Shown here in pieces: positions 37,619 through 47,217 of a DNA stretch of 64,000 nucleotides; within the stretch, counting starts at the first letter, position 1, and every line of letters starts with the position of its first letter. The notes under the pieces are model-generated. The model made no database searches, was not told the origin of the DNA, and worked only from the letters and a program-made list of their open reading frames with translations. The stretch spans positions 124,001-188,000 of the forward strand of contig NZ_QRBE01000001.1 in the NCBI RefSeq assembly GCF_003363155.1. Reading direction: 5' to 3'. Made by a program: the position numbers and the translations under genes. This DNA is from Dyella monticola. GTDB lineage: Bacteria > Pseudomonadota > Gammaproteobacteria > Xanthomonadales > Rhodanobacteraceae.

Positions 37619-38890
37619 TTAGCCTGCGACGGCGCCCGCCAGCTTGAAGATCGGCAGGTACAAGGACACCACCATGCCGCCTACCAGCGTACCCAGGATC
37701 ACCATGATCAGCGGTTCGAGCAGCGTTGAGAGGGTATCGACGGCGTTATTGACCTCTTCCTCGTAGAACTCCGCCACCTTGAACAACATGCTGTCCAGGG
37801 CACCGGATTCCTCGCCGATGGCGGTCATCTGCACCACCATGTTAGGGAACAGGCCGGTTTGGCGCATGGCGAGCTGCAATTGATGGCCAACCGCCACGTC
37901 GTCGCGCATTAGCTTGATGGCGTCACCATAGACCACGCTGCCAGTGGCGCCTGCCACTGAATCGAGCGCCTCCACCAGCGGGACACCGGCGTGGAAGGTG
38001 ACGCCTAAGGTACGGGCAAAGCGTGCAATAGCCGAATTGCGCAAAATGGCGCCGATGACCGGGAAACGCAGCATCACGCGATCGAGAAAGTGCGAGAACT
38101 TCTGCGAGCGGCGTTTGCCTTGCGAGATACCGATCACGGCTCCGACAGCACCGAAAACCACCACCCACCAATAGCTCTGCATGAATTTCGATGCGCTCAC
38201 GACCACCTGTGTGGGAGCGGGCAGCGCCGCACCGGCATCCTGGAAGGTTTTTGCAAACACCGGCACAACGAACAGCAGCATGATCATACACACCAGCATG
38301 GCCACGACCAGCACCATGACCGGGTAGAACATGGCTTTTTTGATCTTGCTCTTGATGCTTTCCATGCGCTCTTTATAGGTAGCGACCGTATCGAGCACCG
38401 TATCGAGCACACCCGCCGATTCGCCCGCGCGCACCAGGTTTCGATAGAGCTCGTCGAAATGCACCGGATATTGACCGAACGCTTCATGTAGCGATGAGCC
38501 GCCTTCGATGCCTTGTTTCACATCGATCAACATGTTCTTGAAGCGAGGGTTCTTCTGGCCATCGGCAATAATGTCGAAAGCCTGCACCATCGGCACACCC
38601 GAGGCCATCATGGTGGCGATCTGGCGGCTGAAAATTGCGACGTCACGCGGTTTGACGGATTTTCCGCTGGCACCAAACAGCGGCTTGGAACGCTCTTTCA
38701 CCGTCTGCGGGTTCATGCCCTGGCGACGCAGCTCCGCCTTCACCAAGGTGGCGTTCTTGGATTGCATGGAGCCCTTCATGAGCTTGCCACGCTTGTCCAG
38801 AGCGACCCAGTCGTAGGTCGGCATCTGGGTCACCTGGGCGCGCTGAGCGGCCTGGTTCCGGATGTTTTTGGCGGCTGTTACGGTGGCCAT
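37619..38890 (-). CDS. pilC: Type IV pilus inner-membrane platform protein PilC
   Basis: PilC is the GspF-type platform that couples the PilB motor to pilin insertion. The ATG at 38890 follows a GGGGGAA ribosome site and gives 423 residues. Two repeated GspF domains are seen (about 90-215 and 290-415), each with a membrane pair: FSRQIATMMASGVPMVQAFD and FARTLGVTFHAGVPLVEALD show the internal repeat directly. A third membrane segment lies near residue 195. It lies 32 bases before pilD. Confidence 0.96.
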   Translation of the reverse strand: MATVTAAKNIRNQAAQRAQVTQMPTYDWVALDKRGKLMKGSMQSKNATLVKAELRRQGMNPQTVKERSKPLFGASGKSVKPRDVAIFSRQIATMMASGVPMVQAFDIIADGQKNPRFKNMLIDVKQGIEGGSSLHEAFGQYPVHFDELYRNLVRAGESAGVLDTVLDTVATYKERMESIKSKIKKAMFYPVMVLVVAMLVCMIMLLFVVPVFAKTFQDAGAALPAPTQVVVSASKFMQSYWWVVVFGAVGAVIGISQGKRRSQKFSHFLDRVMLRFPVIGAILRNSAIARFARTLGVTFHAGVPLVEALDSVAGATGSVVYGDAIKLMRDDVAVGHQLQLAMRQTGLFPNMVVQMTAIGEESGALDSMLFKVAEFYEEEVNNAVDTLSTLLEPLIMVILGTLVGGMVVSLYLPIFKLAGAVAG

Positions 38891-39032
38891 GCAGATTCCC
38901 CCAATGATTCGGTCCCTGTCAGGCATCCAACGCCAAACAGGGCATTACCCAGCTTACGTTACTTCAGGCGTCCGTTTCGTGGCCCCTGGCGCAAGTCCGC
39001 CACGGGAGCGCCCCGGAAATTTGACCGGTTCC

Positions 39033-40760
<1,728 letters not shown>

Positions 40761-40952
40761 GCTGGAACCTGCCTGACCCCCTGTGGGCTTTGAATTTACC
40801 GCACATTTTGGTGACCGGCTATCGATTTGGCGCGATTTCTGCGCACGGTGTTGAGGTCGACCTCTTGAAGCCGGGCTGATAATGCGTCGAAGGTCCTATC
40901 CATCAGAGGCACCCGCTATCATCGGGCCTTAACTTTTCCTGGAAACACAAGC

Positions 40953-41807
40953 TTGAAGACTGTCAGCATCGTTTTGCCGGCCAAAAACGAGGCGCGAGCC
41001 CTAATCGACCTGCTGCCTCGCCTGCGTGCAGTTCACTCTGCGGCGGAAATCATCGTTGTGGACGACGGTTCAACCGATGAAACGCGCAATGTGTGCGAGG
41101 CAAGCGGTGTTCAGTGCTTAAGCTCTCCCTATTCGATGGGGAATGGTGCTGCCATAAAGCGCGGAGCACGTGCCGCTCTTGGAGAAATCGTCGTGTTCAT
41201 GGACGGAGACGGACAGCATGATCCGGCAGACATCACCAGATTGATTGAAAAGCTTGCAGAAGGTTACGACATGGCCGTGGGAGCTCGCGATTGGGGGAGC
41301 CAGGCCGGAGTGGGGCGCGGCCTCGCCAACACACTTTACAACTGGCTTGCCACACGCATGACGGGCCATGAGGTAGCCGATCTCACGTCAGGTTTTCGCG
41401 CGGTTCGTGCAGACCGGTTTCGTGAATTCCTCTACTTGCTGCCAAATGGGTTTTCCTACCCCACCACAAGTACGATGGCGTTTTTCCGCAGCGCCTATCC
41501 AGTAGCCTACGTGCCGATCAAGGCAGCACAGCGTATTGGCAAAAGCCATATCCGACCATTGCGCGATGGATTACGTTTCCTACTGATTATTTTTAAGATC
41601 GCTACGCTGTATTCGCCGCTGAAGCTGTTTGTTCCTGCTAGCGCAATTTTCTTTCTGCTTGGTTGTGCCAATTACGCATGGACTTTTATGCATGACGGGC
41701 GACTCACAAACATGAGTACGCTGATGTGGAGTGCATCCGTCATCGTATTTCTCATTGGTCTGGTGTCCGAGCAAATCACCGCGCTCACCTATCGTCGTCA
41801 TGATTAA
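40953..41807 (+). CDS. GT2 polyprenyl-phosphate sugar transferase (DPM/DPG-synthase-like)
   Basis: A 284-residue glycosyltransferase. The GT-A fold shows VSIVLPAKNEA, IIVVDDGSTDET and the metal motif FMDGDGQHDPADI, followed by DLTSGFRAVR, all typical of dolichol/polyprenyl-phosphate mannose or glucose synthases. Two C-terminal membrane helices (about 210-270) anchor it. Such enzymes make lipid-phosphate-linked sugars, which are the usual donors of GT-C enzymes, matching the GT-C/TPR proteins nearby. It starts at TTG and overlaps the next gene by 8 bases. It is transcribed away from pilB. Confidence 0.88.
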   Translation: MKTVSIVLPAKNEARALIDLLPRLRAVHSAAEIIVVDDGSTDETRNVCEASGVQCLSSPYSMGNGAAIKRGARAALGEIVVFMDGDGQHDPADITRLIEKLAEGYDMAVGARDWGSQAGVGRGLANTLYNWLATRMTGHEVADLTSGFRAVRADRFREFLYLLPNGFSYPTTSTMAFFRSAYPVAYVPIKAAQRIGKSHIRPLRDGLRFLLIIFKIATLYSPLKLFVPASAIFFLLGCANYAWTFMHDGRLTNMSTLMWSASVIVFLIGLVSEQITALTYRRHD

Positions 41808-42954
41808 AGGCTCCCGGCCGCGTGTGCTTCTAGTCACGCGAAACATGCCGCCATTATGGGGGGGCATGGAACAACTCAATTGGCATATGGTGGATGAGCT
41901 CAGCAAAAGGGCTTCGGTGTGCTTGGTAGGTCCTGTTGGTTCACGGCAAGGTATTCCTGACGGTGTCGATGTGTTAGAGGTCGCGTTGGAGCCATTGCCT
42001 TGGTTTCTACTCAATGCTTTGGCAAAAGCAACGAAGTTGGCGCGTCGCTGGGACCCCGACATTGTCCTGGCAGGCAGTGGGCTGACCGCGCCGATCGCTG
42101 AGTTTGCAGCACGAACGAGCCGGGCGAAATCTGCCGCATACGTGCATGGGCTGGATGTGGCTGTCGATAGCATGCTTTATCGCAAGGTGTGGATACCGGC
42201 ATTGCGGCGATTGGACTGTGTGGTCGCCAACAGCAGGGCTACAGCTCAACTCGCCAAAGTTGCTGGCGTTAATTCAGCAAAGATCAAAGTAGTGAATCCG
42301 GGAGTGACCATTTCCCACCATCGATCGGAGGATGTTGATAGGGGAGTTAACCTGCGCGCGGAAAAAAAATGGAACGACCGACCATTGCTGCTGTCGGTTG
42401 GGCGCTTGACGAACCGCAAGGGCTTGCGCGAATTCGTTGTGAATGTACTGCCAAGTATTCTTGAGCATTGTCCTAATGCTTTGCTGGTGATCGTGGGTGG
42501 TGCGCCCATGAATTCATTGCATGCAAAAGCGCAGACCGTCGAAAGCATACAAGCGGCAGCTGCGAGCGCTGGCGTCGCCGATCATCTGGAGTTTATGGGC
42601 GTCGTGACCGACCGAGTTCGATTGGCGAGTATTTATCAGGCGGCCGATGTGCATGTATTCCCAGTTCGTGACATCCCGAACGATCCCGAAGGCTTTGGTA
42701 TGGTCGCGATCGAGGCTGCAGCACACGGCCTACCGACGGTCGCCTACGCCACCGGTGGGGTCGTCGATGCCGTAGCCGAGGGCATATCGGGACACCTTGT
42801 TCCTTCCGGTGATGGTCGCGCTTTTGCGGATGCAGTGTTGGCGCTGCTAAGCCGGCCGTTACCAGGTGAAGGCATACAGGATTTTGCAAATCATTTCGAC
42901 TGGAGTTGCTTCGGTAAGAAGATATCAACAGCGCTGTTCGGGATGTTGGAGTAA
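41800..42954 (+). CDS. GT4-family glycosyltransferase
   Basis: A 384-residue GT-B glycosyltransferase. The ATG at 41800 lies within the end of the GT2 gene, giving coupled translation; the open frame from 41731 overlaps that gene. The N-domain has PPLWGGMEQLNWHMV, and the C-terminal donor domain shows LLSVGRLTNRKGLREFV, EFMGVVTDRVRL and the Glu-rich signature PEGFGMVAIEAAAHGLPTVA. Retaining transfer from a nucleotide sugar is expected. Acceptor unknown. Confidence 0.88.
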   Translation: MIKGSRPRVLLVTRNMPPLWGGMEQLNWHMVDELSKRASVCLVGPVGSRQGIPDGVDVLEVALEPLPWFLLNALAKATKLARRWDPDIVLAGSGLTAPIAEFAARTSRAKSAAYVHGLDVAVDSMLYRKVWIPALRRLDCVVANSRATAQLAKVAGVNSAKIKVVNPGVTISHHRSEDVDRGVNLRAEKKWNDRPLLLSVGRLTNRKGLREFVVNVLPSILEHCPNALLVIVGGAPMNSLHAKAQTVESIQAAAASAGVADHLEFMGVVTDRVRLASIYQAADVHVFPVRDIPNDPEGFGMVAIEAAAHGLPTVAYATGGVVDAVAEGISGHLVPSGDGRAFADAVLALLSRPLPGEGIQDFANHFDWSCFGKKISTALFGMLE

Positions 42955-42956
42955 TA

Positions 42957-43058
42957 ATGAATATTGAGAGGCAATCACATGCCTACTTGGGATATCCTCT
43001 CACGCCAGTCGAAAATTCCAAAAAAACGGCAAATACTGCTGATGCCGTCGCGGGCTGA
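42957..43058 (+). other. 33-codon ORF with good ribosome site, possible gene remnant
   Basis: Two bases after the GT4 stop, GGAG lies seven bases ahead of an ATG that opens a 33-codon frame ending in TGA. The product has no recognisable similarity (it includes HAYLGYPLTP). It may be a small gene or the front of a gene lost by deletion. The rest of the 216-base gap to 43171 holds nothing clear. Confidence 0.25.
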
Positions 43059-43170
43059 CTACAGGCAGCGAAGTAAGATTGTCCAGCAGATTTAGGGTGT
43101 CGGCGTGAGCGGACACGGAAACGGCGGCGTTAGGTAAGATCGTTTCTTGAAAAGACGAGGGGATTACTAG

Positions 43171-43920
43171 ATGGGAACTGACCGCGACTGGGAACAATGG
43201 GGAGCGACCGACCCTTATTTCGGAGTGTACAGCAGCGAACAATTTCGCACTGGTACGATGACGAGCGAAGCAAAAAAGGAATTCTTCTCGTCAGGTGAAG
43301 CTCACGTCGCCCGAATCTTTCAGAATATCGAGGACGTAACGAAGGCAGCGTTCGTTCCCCGTGCTGCGCTCGACTTCGGTTGTGGCGTTGGCCGCCTGGT
43401 CATCCCTCTCGCGCGCCGCATTGGTCGGGTAACCGGGGTCGACATCTCGCCATCCATGATAGTCGAAGCAAAACGAAACTGCGCCGCAGCTTACGTTACG
43501 GATGTCACTTTCGTTGAATCCGATGATTCTCTTTCGCGCGTGCAAGGCACATTCGACTTGGTGCACTCTTACATTGTGTTGCAGCACATTCCCTGGCGTC
43601 GAGGGCGCCTAATCCTACAGGCACTAGCTGATCGCGTTGCTCCGGGTGGCCATTTGGTCGTACAAATCCTAAGCGGTCATGATGCTTCGCCGATCATCCG
43701 AGGACTGGTGCGAATCCGCTATAACTTTCCGCCGGTGAACTGGCTACGCAACTTGTTTCGTGGTCGACCGGTGTTCGAGCCTGCTATGCAATTGCATATG
43801 TACGACCTGGATGTCGTTCGGAAAGACCTTGAGCAGCGCGGATTCGCCTGCCATCACGAAAACGAGGCATGGCCGGGCTTTACCAGCACATTTCTCTATG
43901 CTCATCGCGTCGCGTCCTAG
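43171..43920 (+). CDS. Class I SAM-dependent methyltransferase
   Basis: A 249-residue Rossmann-fold methyltransferase. Motif I is ALDFGCGVGRL (about residues 65-75), motif II acidic residue in VTGVDISPSM, and a catalytic-region motif LVHSYIVLQHIP. The N-terminus DWEQWGATDPYFGV is common among methyltransferases in surface polysaccharide clusters. It probably O-methylates a sugar or modifies a glycan end; substrate unknown. It is the last rightward gene and converges on the next methyltransferase. Confidence 0.82.
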   Translation: MGTDRDWEQWGATDPYFGVYSSEQFRTGTMTSEAKKEFFSSGEAHVARIFQNIEDVTKAAFVPRAALDFGCGVGRLVIPLARRIGRVTGVDISPSMIVEAKRNCAAAYVTDVTFVESDDSLSRVQGTFDLVHSYIVLQHIPWRRGRLILQALADRVAPGGHLVVQILSGHDASPIIRGLVRIRYNFPPVNWLRNLFRGRPVFEPAMQLHMYDLDVVRKDLEQRGFACHHENEAWPGFTSTFLYAHRVAS

Positions 43921-44019
43921 TGCCACCAGCTGCTTGGGAGTGGTGACATACGCGGCGTGAATGTGTAGTCCTGCATGGACGGCTGATATTGCTTGTATCT
44001 CGCTGCTGCTGTTTTAAAG

Positions 44020-44823
44020 CTAAATTTCTGGATCTCGCTTCAATACGTAAATGTTACATGCAGAACCAAATAAGTATGACAGCCACGTCCTGATCTTGAT
44101 GTTAAGGTTCACGCCTAAAGCATTAGCTGAAGAATAAAAAATGTGGTTGCCTTCGATCTTGATGATCCTCAATCCATGCTCTGAAAATTTTCGCTTCCAC
44201 CAATAGCGCGAATAATAATAGGCCTCAGTTACCGTAACTCCCCGCTCGCCATGGCGAAGAGGGAAAAAAGTTCCTAGCCATTCTCTCAAAGATGTCGGTT
44301 TACGCGGAGAGGCATTGGAAAAAACTCGTTCGCCGCGCCTTTTCACCTTGGAAAACGTATACGCTAGCATTCGCCTGATCAGCCAAAGGTAGTGGCCAAC
44401 TATCCCCCAAAGGCGCCACGCGCTGGTAGGTAAAACATGCACGGCAATGGCATCCTTTGCCATTATTCGAATGGTCTCTTGGAGGAGATCATCAATCTCG
44501 CGCACGTGCTCAAGTACGGTAGAGCTAAAAACTACGTCAATCGAGCCGGTTGCCACCGGTATAGCACGGCCATCGTAATCAATTACGTCAAAAATGCGGT
44601 CGTTATAATAATGGCTACTCGGAATATCTATGGCGGTCACATCATATCCGAGGTCCTTAATTGTTTTTGCTTGCTGACCTGTGCCGGCGCCGATTTCAAG
44701 AACTGCTCGTCGAGTTCCATTATTTTCGGCAGAGGGAAAATATGTGAGGACTTGGCTTAGCTCTTTTGAGCGAACTTTCTGCAAGAAATCCAAATGCGTG
44801 ATCTTGGGCGAAGAGGTGGTCAT
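44020..44823 (-). CDS. Class I SAM-dependent methyltransferase (AT-rich)
   Basis: A 267-residue methyltransferase with motif I VLEIGAGTGQQ (about residues 41-51), VTAIDIP, and the post-II motif VVFSSTVLEHVREIDD. The C-terminal half is Trp/Tyr-rich (AYYYSRYWWKRKF) and may contact membrane-linked substrate. Base composition is clearly more AT-rich than the pil genes, suggesting acquisition by transfer. It is the last gene of the leftward glycan run but is separated from it by about 310 bases. Confidence 0.8.
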   Translation of the reverse strand: MTTSSPKITHLDFLQKVRSKELSQVLTYFPSAENNGTRRAVLEIGAGTGQQAKTIKDLGYDVTAIDIPSSHYYNDRIFDVIDYDGRAIPVATGSIDVVFSSTVLEHVREIDDLLQETIRIMAKDAIAVHVLPTSAWRLWGIVGHYLWLIRRMLAYTFSKVKRRGERVFSNASPRKPTSLREWLGTFFPLRHGERGVTVTEAYYYSRYWWKRKFSEHGLRIIKIEGNHIFYSSANALGVNLNIKIRTWLSYLFGSACNIYVLKRDPEI

Positions 44824-45136
44824 ATGTATATGTGCAATTGGTGTGAATGGGCCGCTTTGGGCAATTTAACCCGAGAGAATCGGGTTGGCAAAGTCAAACT
44901 ACTCTCCACCGTGCGACTGAAAAGTTTTTACCACTTGAGCGGCAGCCACTCCGATTTGCTTTGGATGCAGAGGCACGCTGCGTTTGTCCTCGGTGAATAG
45001 CTGCAGGCGGAGCGAGGTCGGGAAATCCTTCGTGGCCTATTCTTAGACTATTACCGAAGAATTTTCAGTTAGGAAGCAAGGCTGCAGATTTGCTTGGACC
45101 AGTTGTCGCATTGCGACAATGTGCAACTGATCGTCG
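44824..45136. other. Intergenic region with two hairpins, no gene seen
   Basis: This 313-base AT-rich gap contains no convincing ORF. Two perfect 7-bp stems are present: AACCCGA/TCGGGTT at 44868-44886 and TTGTCGC/GCGACAA at 45103-45119. The second lies just past the stop of the leftward GT2 gene and might help end or stabilise its transcript; neither has a T-run. Confidence 0.4.
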
Positions 45137-46072
45137 CTAGGGCCGCGCTTGCTGCTCGTCGCCGTTATCCGTTTGTTCGAGAGTGCTTCCATAAAGAAAA
45201 GCGCCGGCAGTAATTAGCTTAACGAGAGAGTAAGCAAGAAAAAAAGGCAGCCGTGGTAGCGTATTGTCAAGCATCCGCGCCGCTGGTTTGATGAAAGGGG
45301 CCAGCAAACGTGCTGGCAGATATAGCCAAGTATGAAGGCGCGCATCGATGCGCGCATAACCCAGAGTGCGATATTCCTTCATGTGGTGAGATGAGAACGT
45401 CCTTGCAGAAAGCGCGGCCGCTTGAATCATCTTTTCCACAATACTGGTGAGGTGCACGGCGTCGTTATGGAGCACGGACGCTTCCAAAGGCCACGCGATA
45501 GCACCTATAGACGAGAGTCGAATAAGAAACTCCCTATCTTCAAATCCATAGTGTCGATAGCTGGCATTGAATTCCCCCGCCTGCTCAAACGCTGAGCGTG
45601 CGACAGCAAGATTTTGAGTGCTCCCGACCCAGACGTGGCCTTGCCGGTGCTGCTTTTGCCTGCGTAGAGATGCGAGGCGTTGATATTTGTCCCAGAATCC
45701 ACCCCCTACGCCTAAAACGTGTCCGGTGCTGCCGACCGCATTGTGGCGGAGTGCATGCATGTGCGAAGCGAGAAATTTATTGTCTGAGGGCAGGCAGTCG
45801 CAGTCGATAAAGAACAGATATTGCCCCTTGGATGCACGGCTACCGGCATTTCGAGCGCCTGCACGACCGATATTCTTCTCAAGTTGCAGCAGTTGGACAT
45901 ATTTCAGGTCCTTCACCGTTTCTGGAGGAATCTCGCCTGAGCCGTCGTCAACTATAACTACGTCCAGCTCTGTTTCAGCGGGGAGGACTTGTCTGCCTAG
46001 CGCCTCTGCAAGAGTGTAGGCCCCGGTCCAATTTCTATATGTAGGGATTACAACACTAATAAACTCTGTCAT
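45137..46072 (-). CDS. GT2-family glycosyltransferase
   Basis: A 311-residue GT-A enzyme. It shows ISVVIPTYRNW, VVIVDDGSGE, NIGRAGARNAGSRAS and the metal-site motif FFIDCDCLPSD, then FEDREFLIRL in the acceptor part. A C-terminal hydrophobic segment (about 270-295) may associate with the membrane. Its start overlaps the stop of the GT4 gene by 4 bases, so it is in one translational unit with GT4 and the AsnB-like gene. Donor and acceptor are unknown. Confidence 0.87.
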   Translation of the reverse strand: MTEFISVVIPTYRNWTGAYTLAEALGRQVLPAETELDVVIVDDGSGEIPPETVKDLKYVQLLQLEKNIGRAGARNAGSRASKGQYLFFIDCDCLPSDNKFLASHMHALRHNAVGSTGHVLGVGGGFWDKYQRLASLRRQKQHRQGHVWVGSTQNLAVARSAFEQAGEFNASYRHYGFEDREFLIRLSSIGAIAWPLEASVLHNDAVHLTSIVEKMIQAAALSARTFSSHHMKEYRTLGYARIDARLHTWLYLPARLLAPFIKPAARMLDNTLPRLPFFLAYSLVKLITAGAFLYGSTLEQTDNGDEQQARP

Positions 46073-47217
46073 ACGGCGACTTCTCTTGAGCGAAGCCGAC
46101 GCTGCAAATCTTCGAACAGCGAAATATAGCGGCGCGAGGTATGTTCAATATCAAACAGGTCTTCCACGACTTTGCGACAATGAATCCCGCGAGCTCGCAA
46201 CAGCTCATGATGTTCGTTCAGCGCGGTGAGGATGACTTCTGCCAAGGCGCCGTCATCTTCGGGTTGCACGACCCAGCCCATGTCTTGTTTGATATAACAG
46301 TCAAGACCGCCGCAGCAGGTCAATATGACGGGTAGCGCGCGCTCCATAGCCTCAAGGCCGGCGTTAGACATACCTTCATATCTGGACGGCAATATGTATA
46401 GTTGGGCCAGTTCCAACTCCTCCAGCACACGCTGCGCGCCTAGTTCGCCGAGCCAAAGGACCTGAGAAGAAAGGCCGAGCTCCTCCGTCATTCGTTCCAA
46501 GCGCGCACGCTCTGGACCATCTCCCACAATCACGAATTCGTAGGAGGAGAGGTGAGCGCGTATGTGTGCAAGGGCTTGAAGCAATACGTCATAACCCTTT
46601 TGAGGAGTAAGTCGACCCACGGCAATGCACCGCAAGATGTGCGACGGCTTTCGGATGCAAATTGGTTTTACGTAGATACCATTCGGAATGGTAGTGAAGT
46701 TATGGCCGGAAAAGCCTTCGGCCTTCAGCTCGGCAATCATGCCCTCTGCAATAAGATTAATGGCGTCGCATTCTTTGTCGAGGAGGCGGATCAATCGATT
46801 CGACATAGGAATAGATCGAATGAACGTTATATCTCCGCCAGTACCGGTATTGGCCGGGGTTGCGATCAATGGAGTGCTCAATAGTCCCCAACGTTTGAGC
46901 AACGCGACGGTCGCTGCGCCTTCCCCGAGGAAACGAGTGTAGACAACATCGACGCGGTGCCTAAGTCTCAGCAAAAGCCACGAAAGAGATAGTGTGTAAG
47001 TCAATACCCGGCCTATTCGGCCGAGTGCAGAAAATGTGTGGATGCAATGGGTCTCGATGGCGCCAGAGGGCGTTTTTACGGGGGAGCTGCCCATGCGCCG
47101 ACCGAGGCAAATGATCTCATGACCCTGTTCATGCCACTTTTCTATGAGCCGCATGGCTTGCATTTCAGCGCCGCCGGTCACGAACTGTGGTAGGTCCGAT
47201 ATGACGAGTATCCTCAC
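46069..47217 (-). CDS. GT4-family glycosyltransferase
   Basis: A 382-residue GT-B glycosyltransferase. The N-domain has VTGGAEMQAMRLIEKW; the C-domain shows AVGRLTPQKGYDVLLQAL, VIVGDGPERARLERM, LWLGEL and the signature PSRYEGMSNAGLEAMERALPVI. It overlaps both neighbours by 4 bases. Its role is addition of one sugar to a lipid-linked glycan, as inferred from the flippase and other transferases in the operon. Confidence 0.88.
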   Translation of the reverse strand: MRILVISDLPQFVTGGAEMQAMRLIEKWHEQGHEIICLGRRMGSSPVKTPSGAIETHCIHTFSALGRIGRVLTYTLSLSWLLLRLRHRVDVVYTRFLGEGAATVALLKRWGLLSTPLIATPANTGTGGDITFIRSIPMSNRLIRLLDKECDAINLIAEGMIAELKAEGFSGHNFTTIPNGIYVKPICIRKPSHILRCIAVGRLTPQKGYDVLLQALAHIRAHLSSYEFVIVGDGPERARLERMTEELGLSSQVLWLGELGAQRVLEELELAQLYILPSRYEGMSNAGLEAMERALPVILTCCGGLDCYIKQDMGWVVQPEDDGALAEVILTALNEHHELLRARGIHCRKVVEDLFDIEHTSRRYISLFEDLQRRLRSREVAV

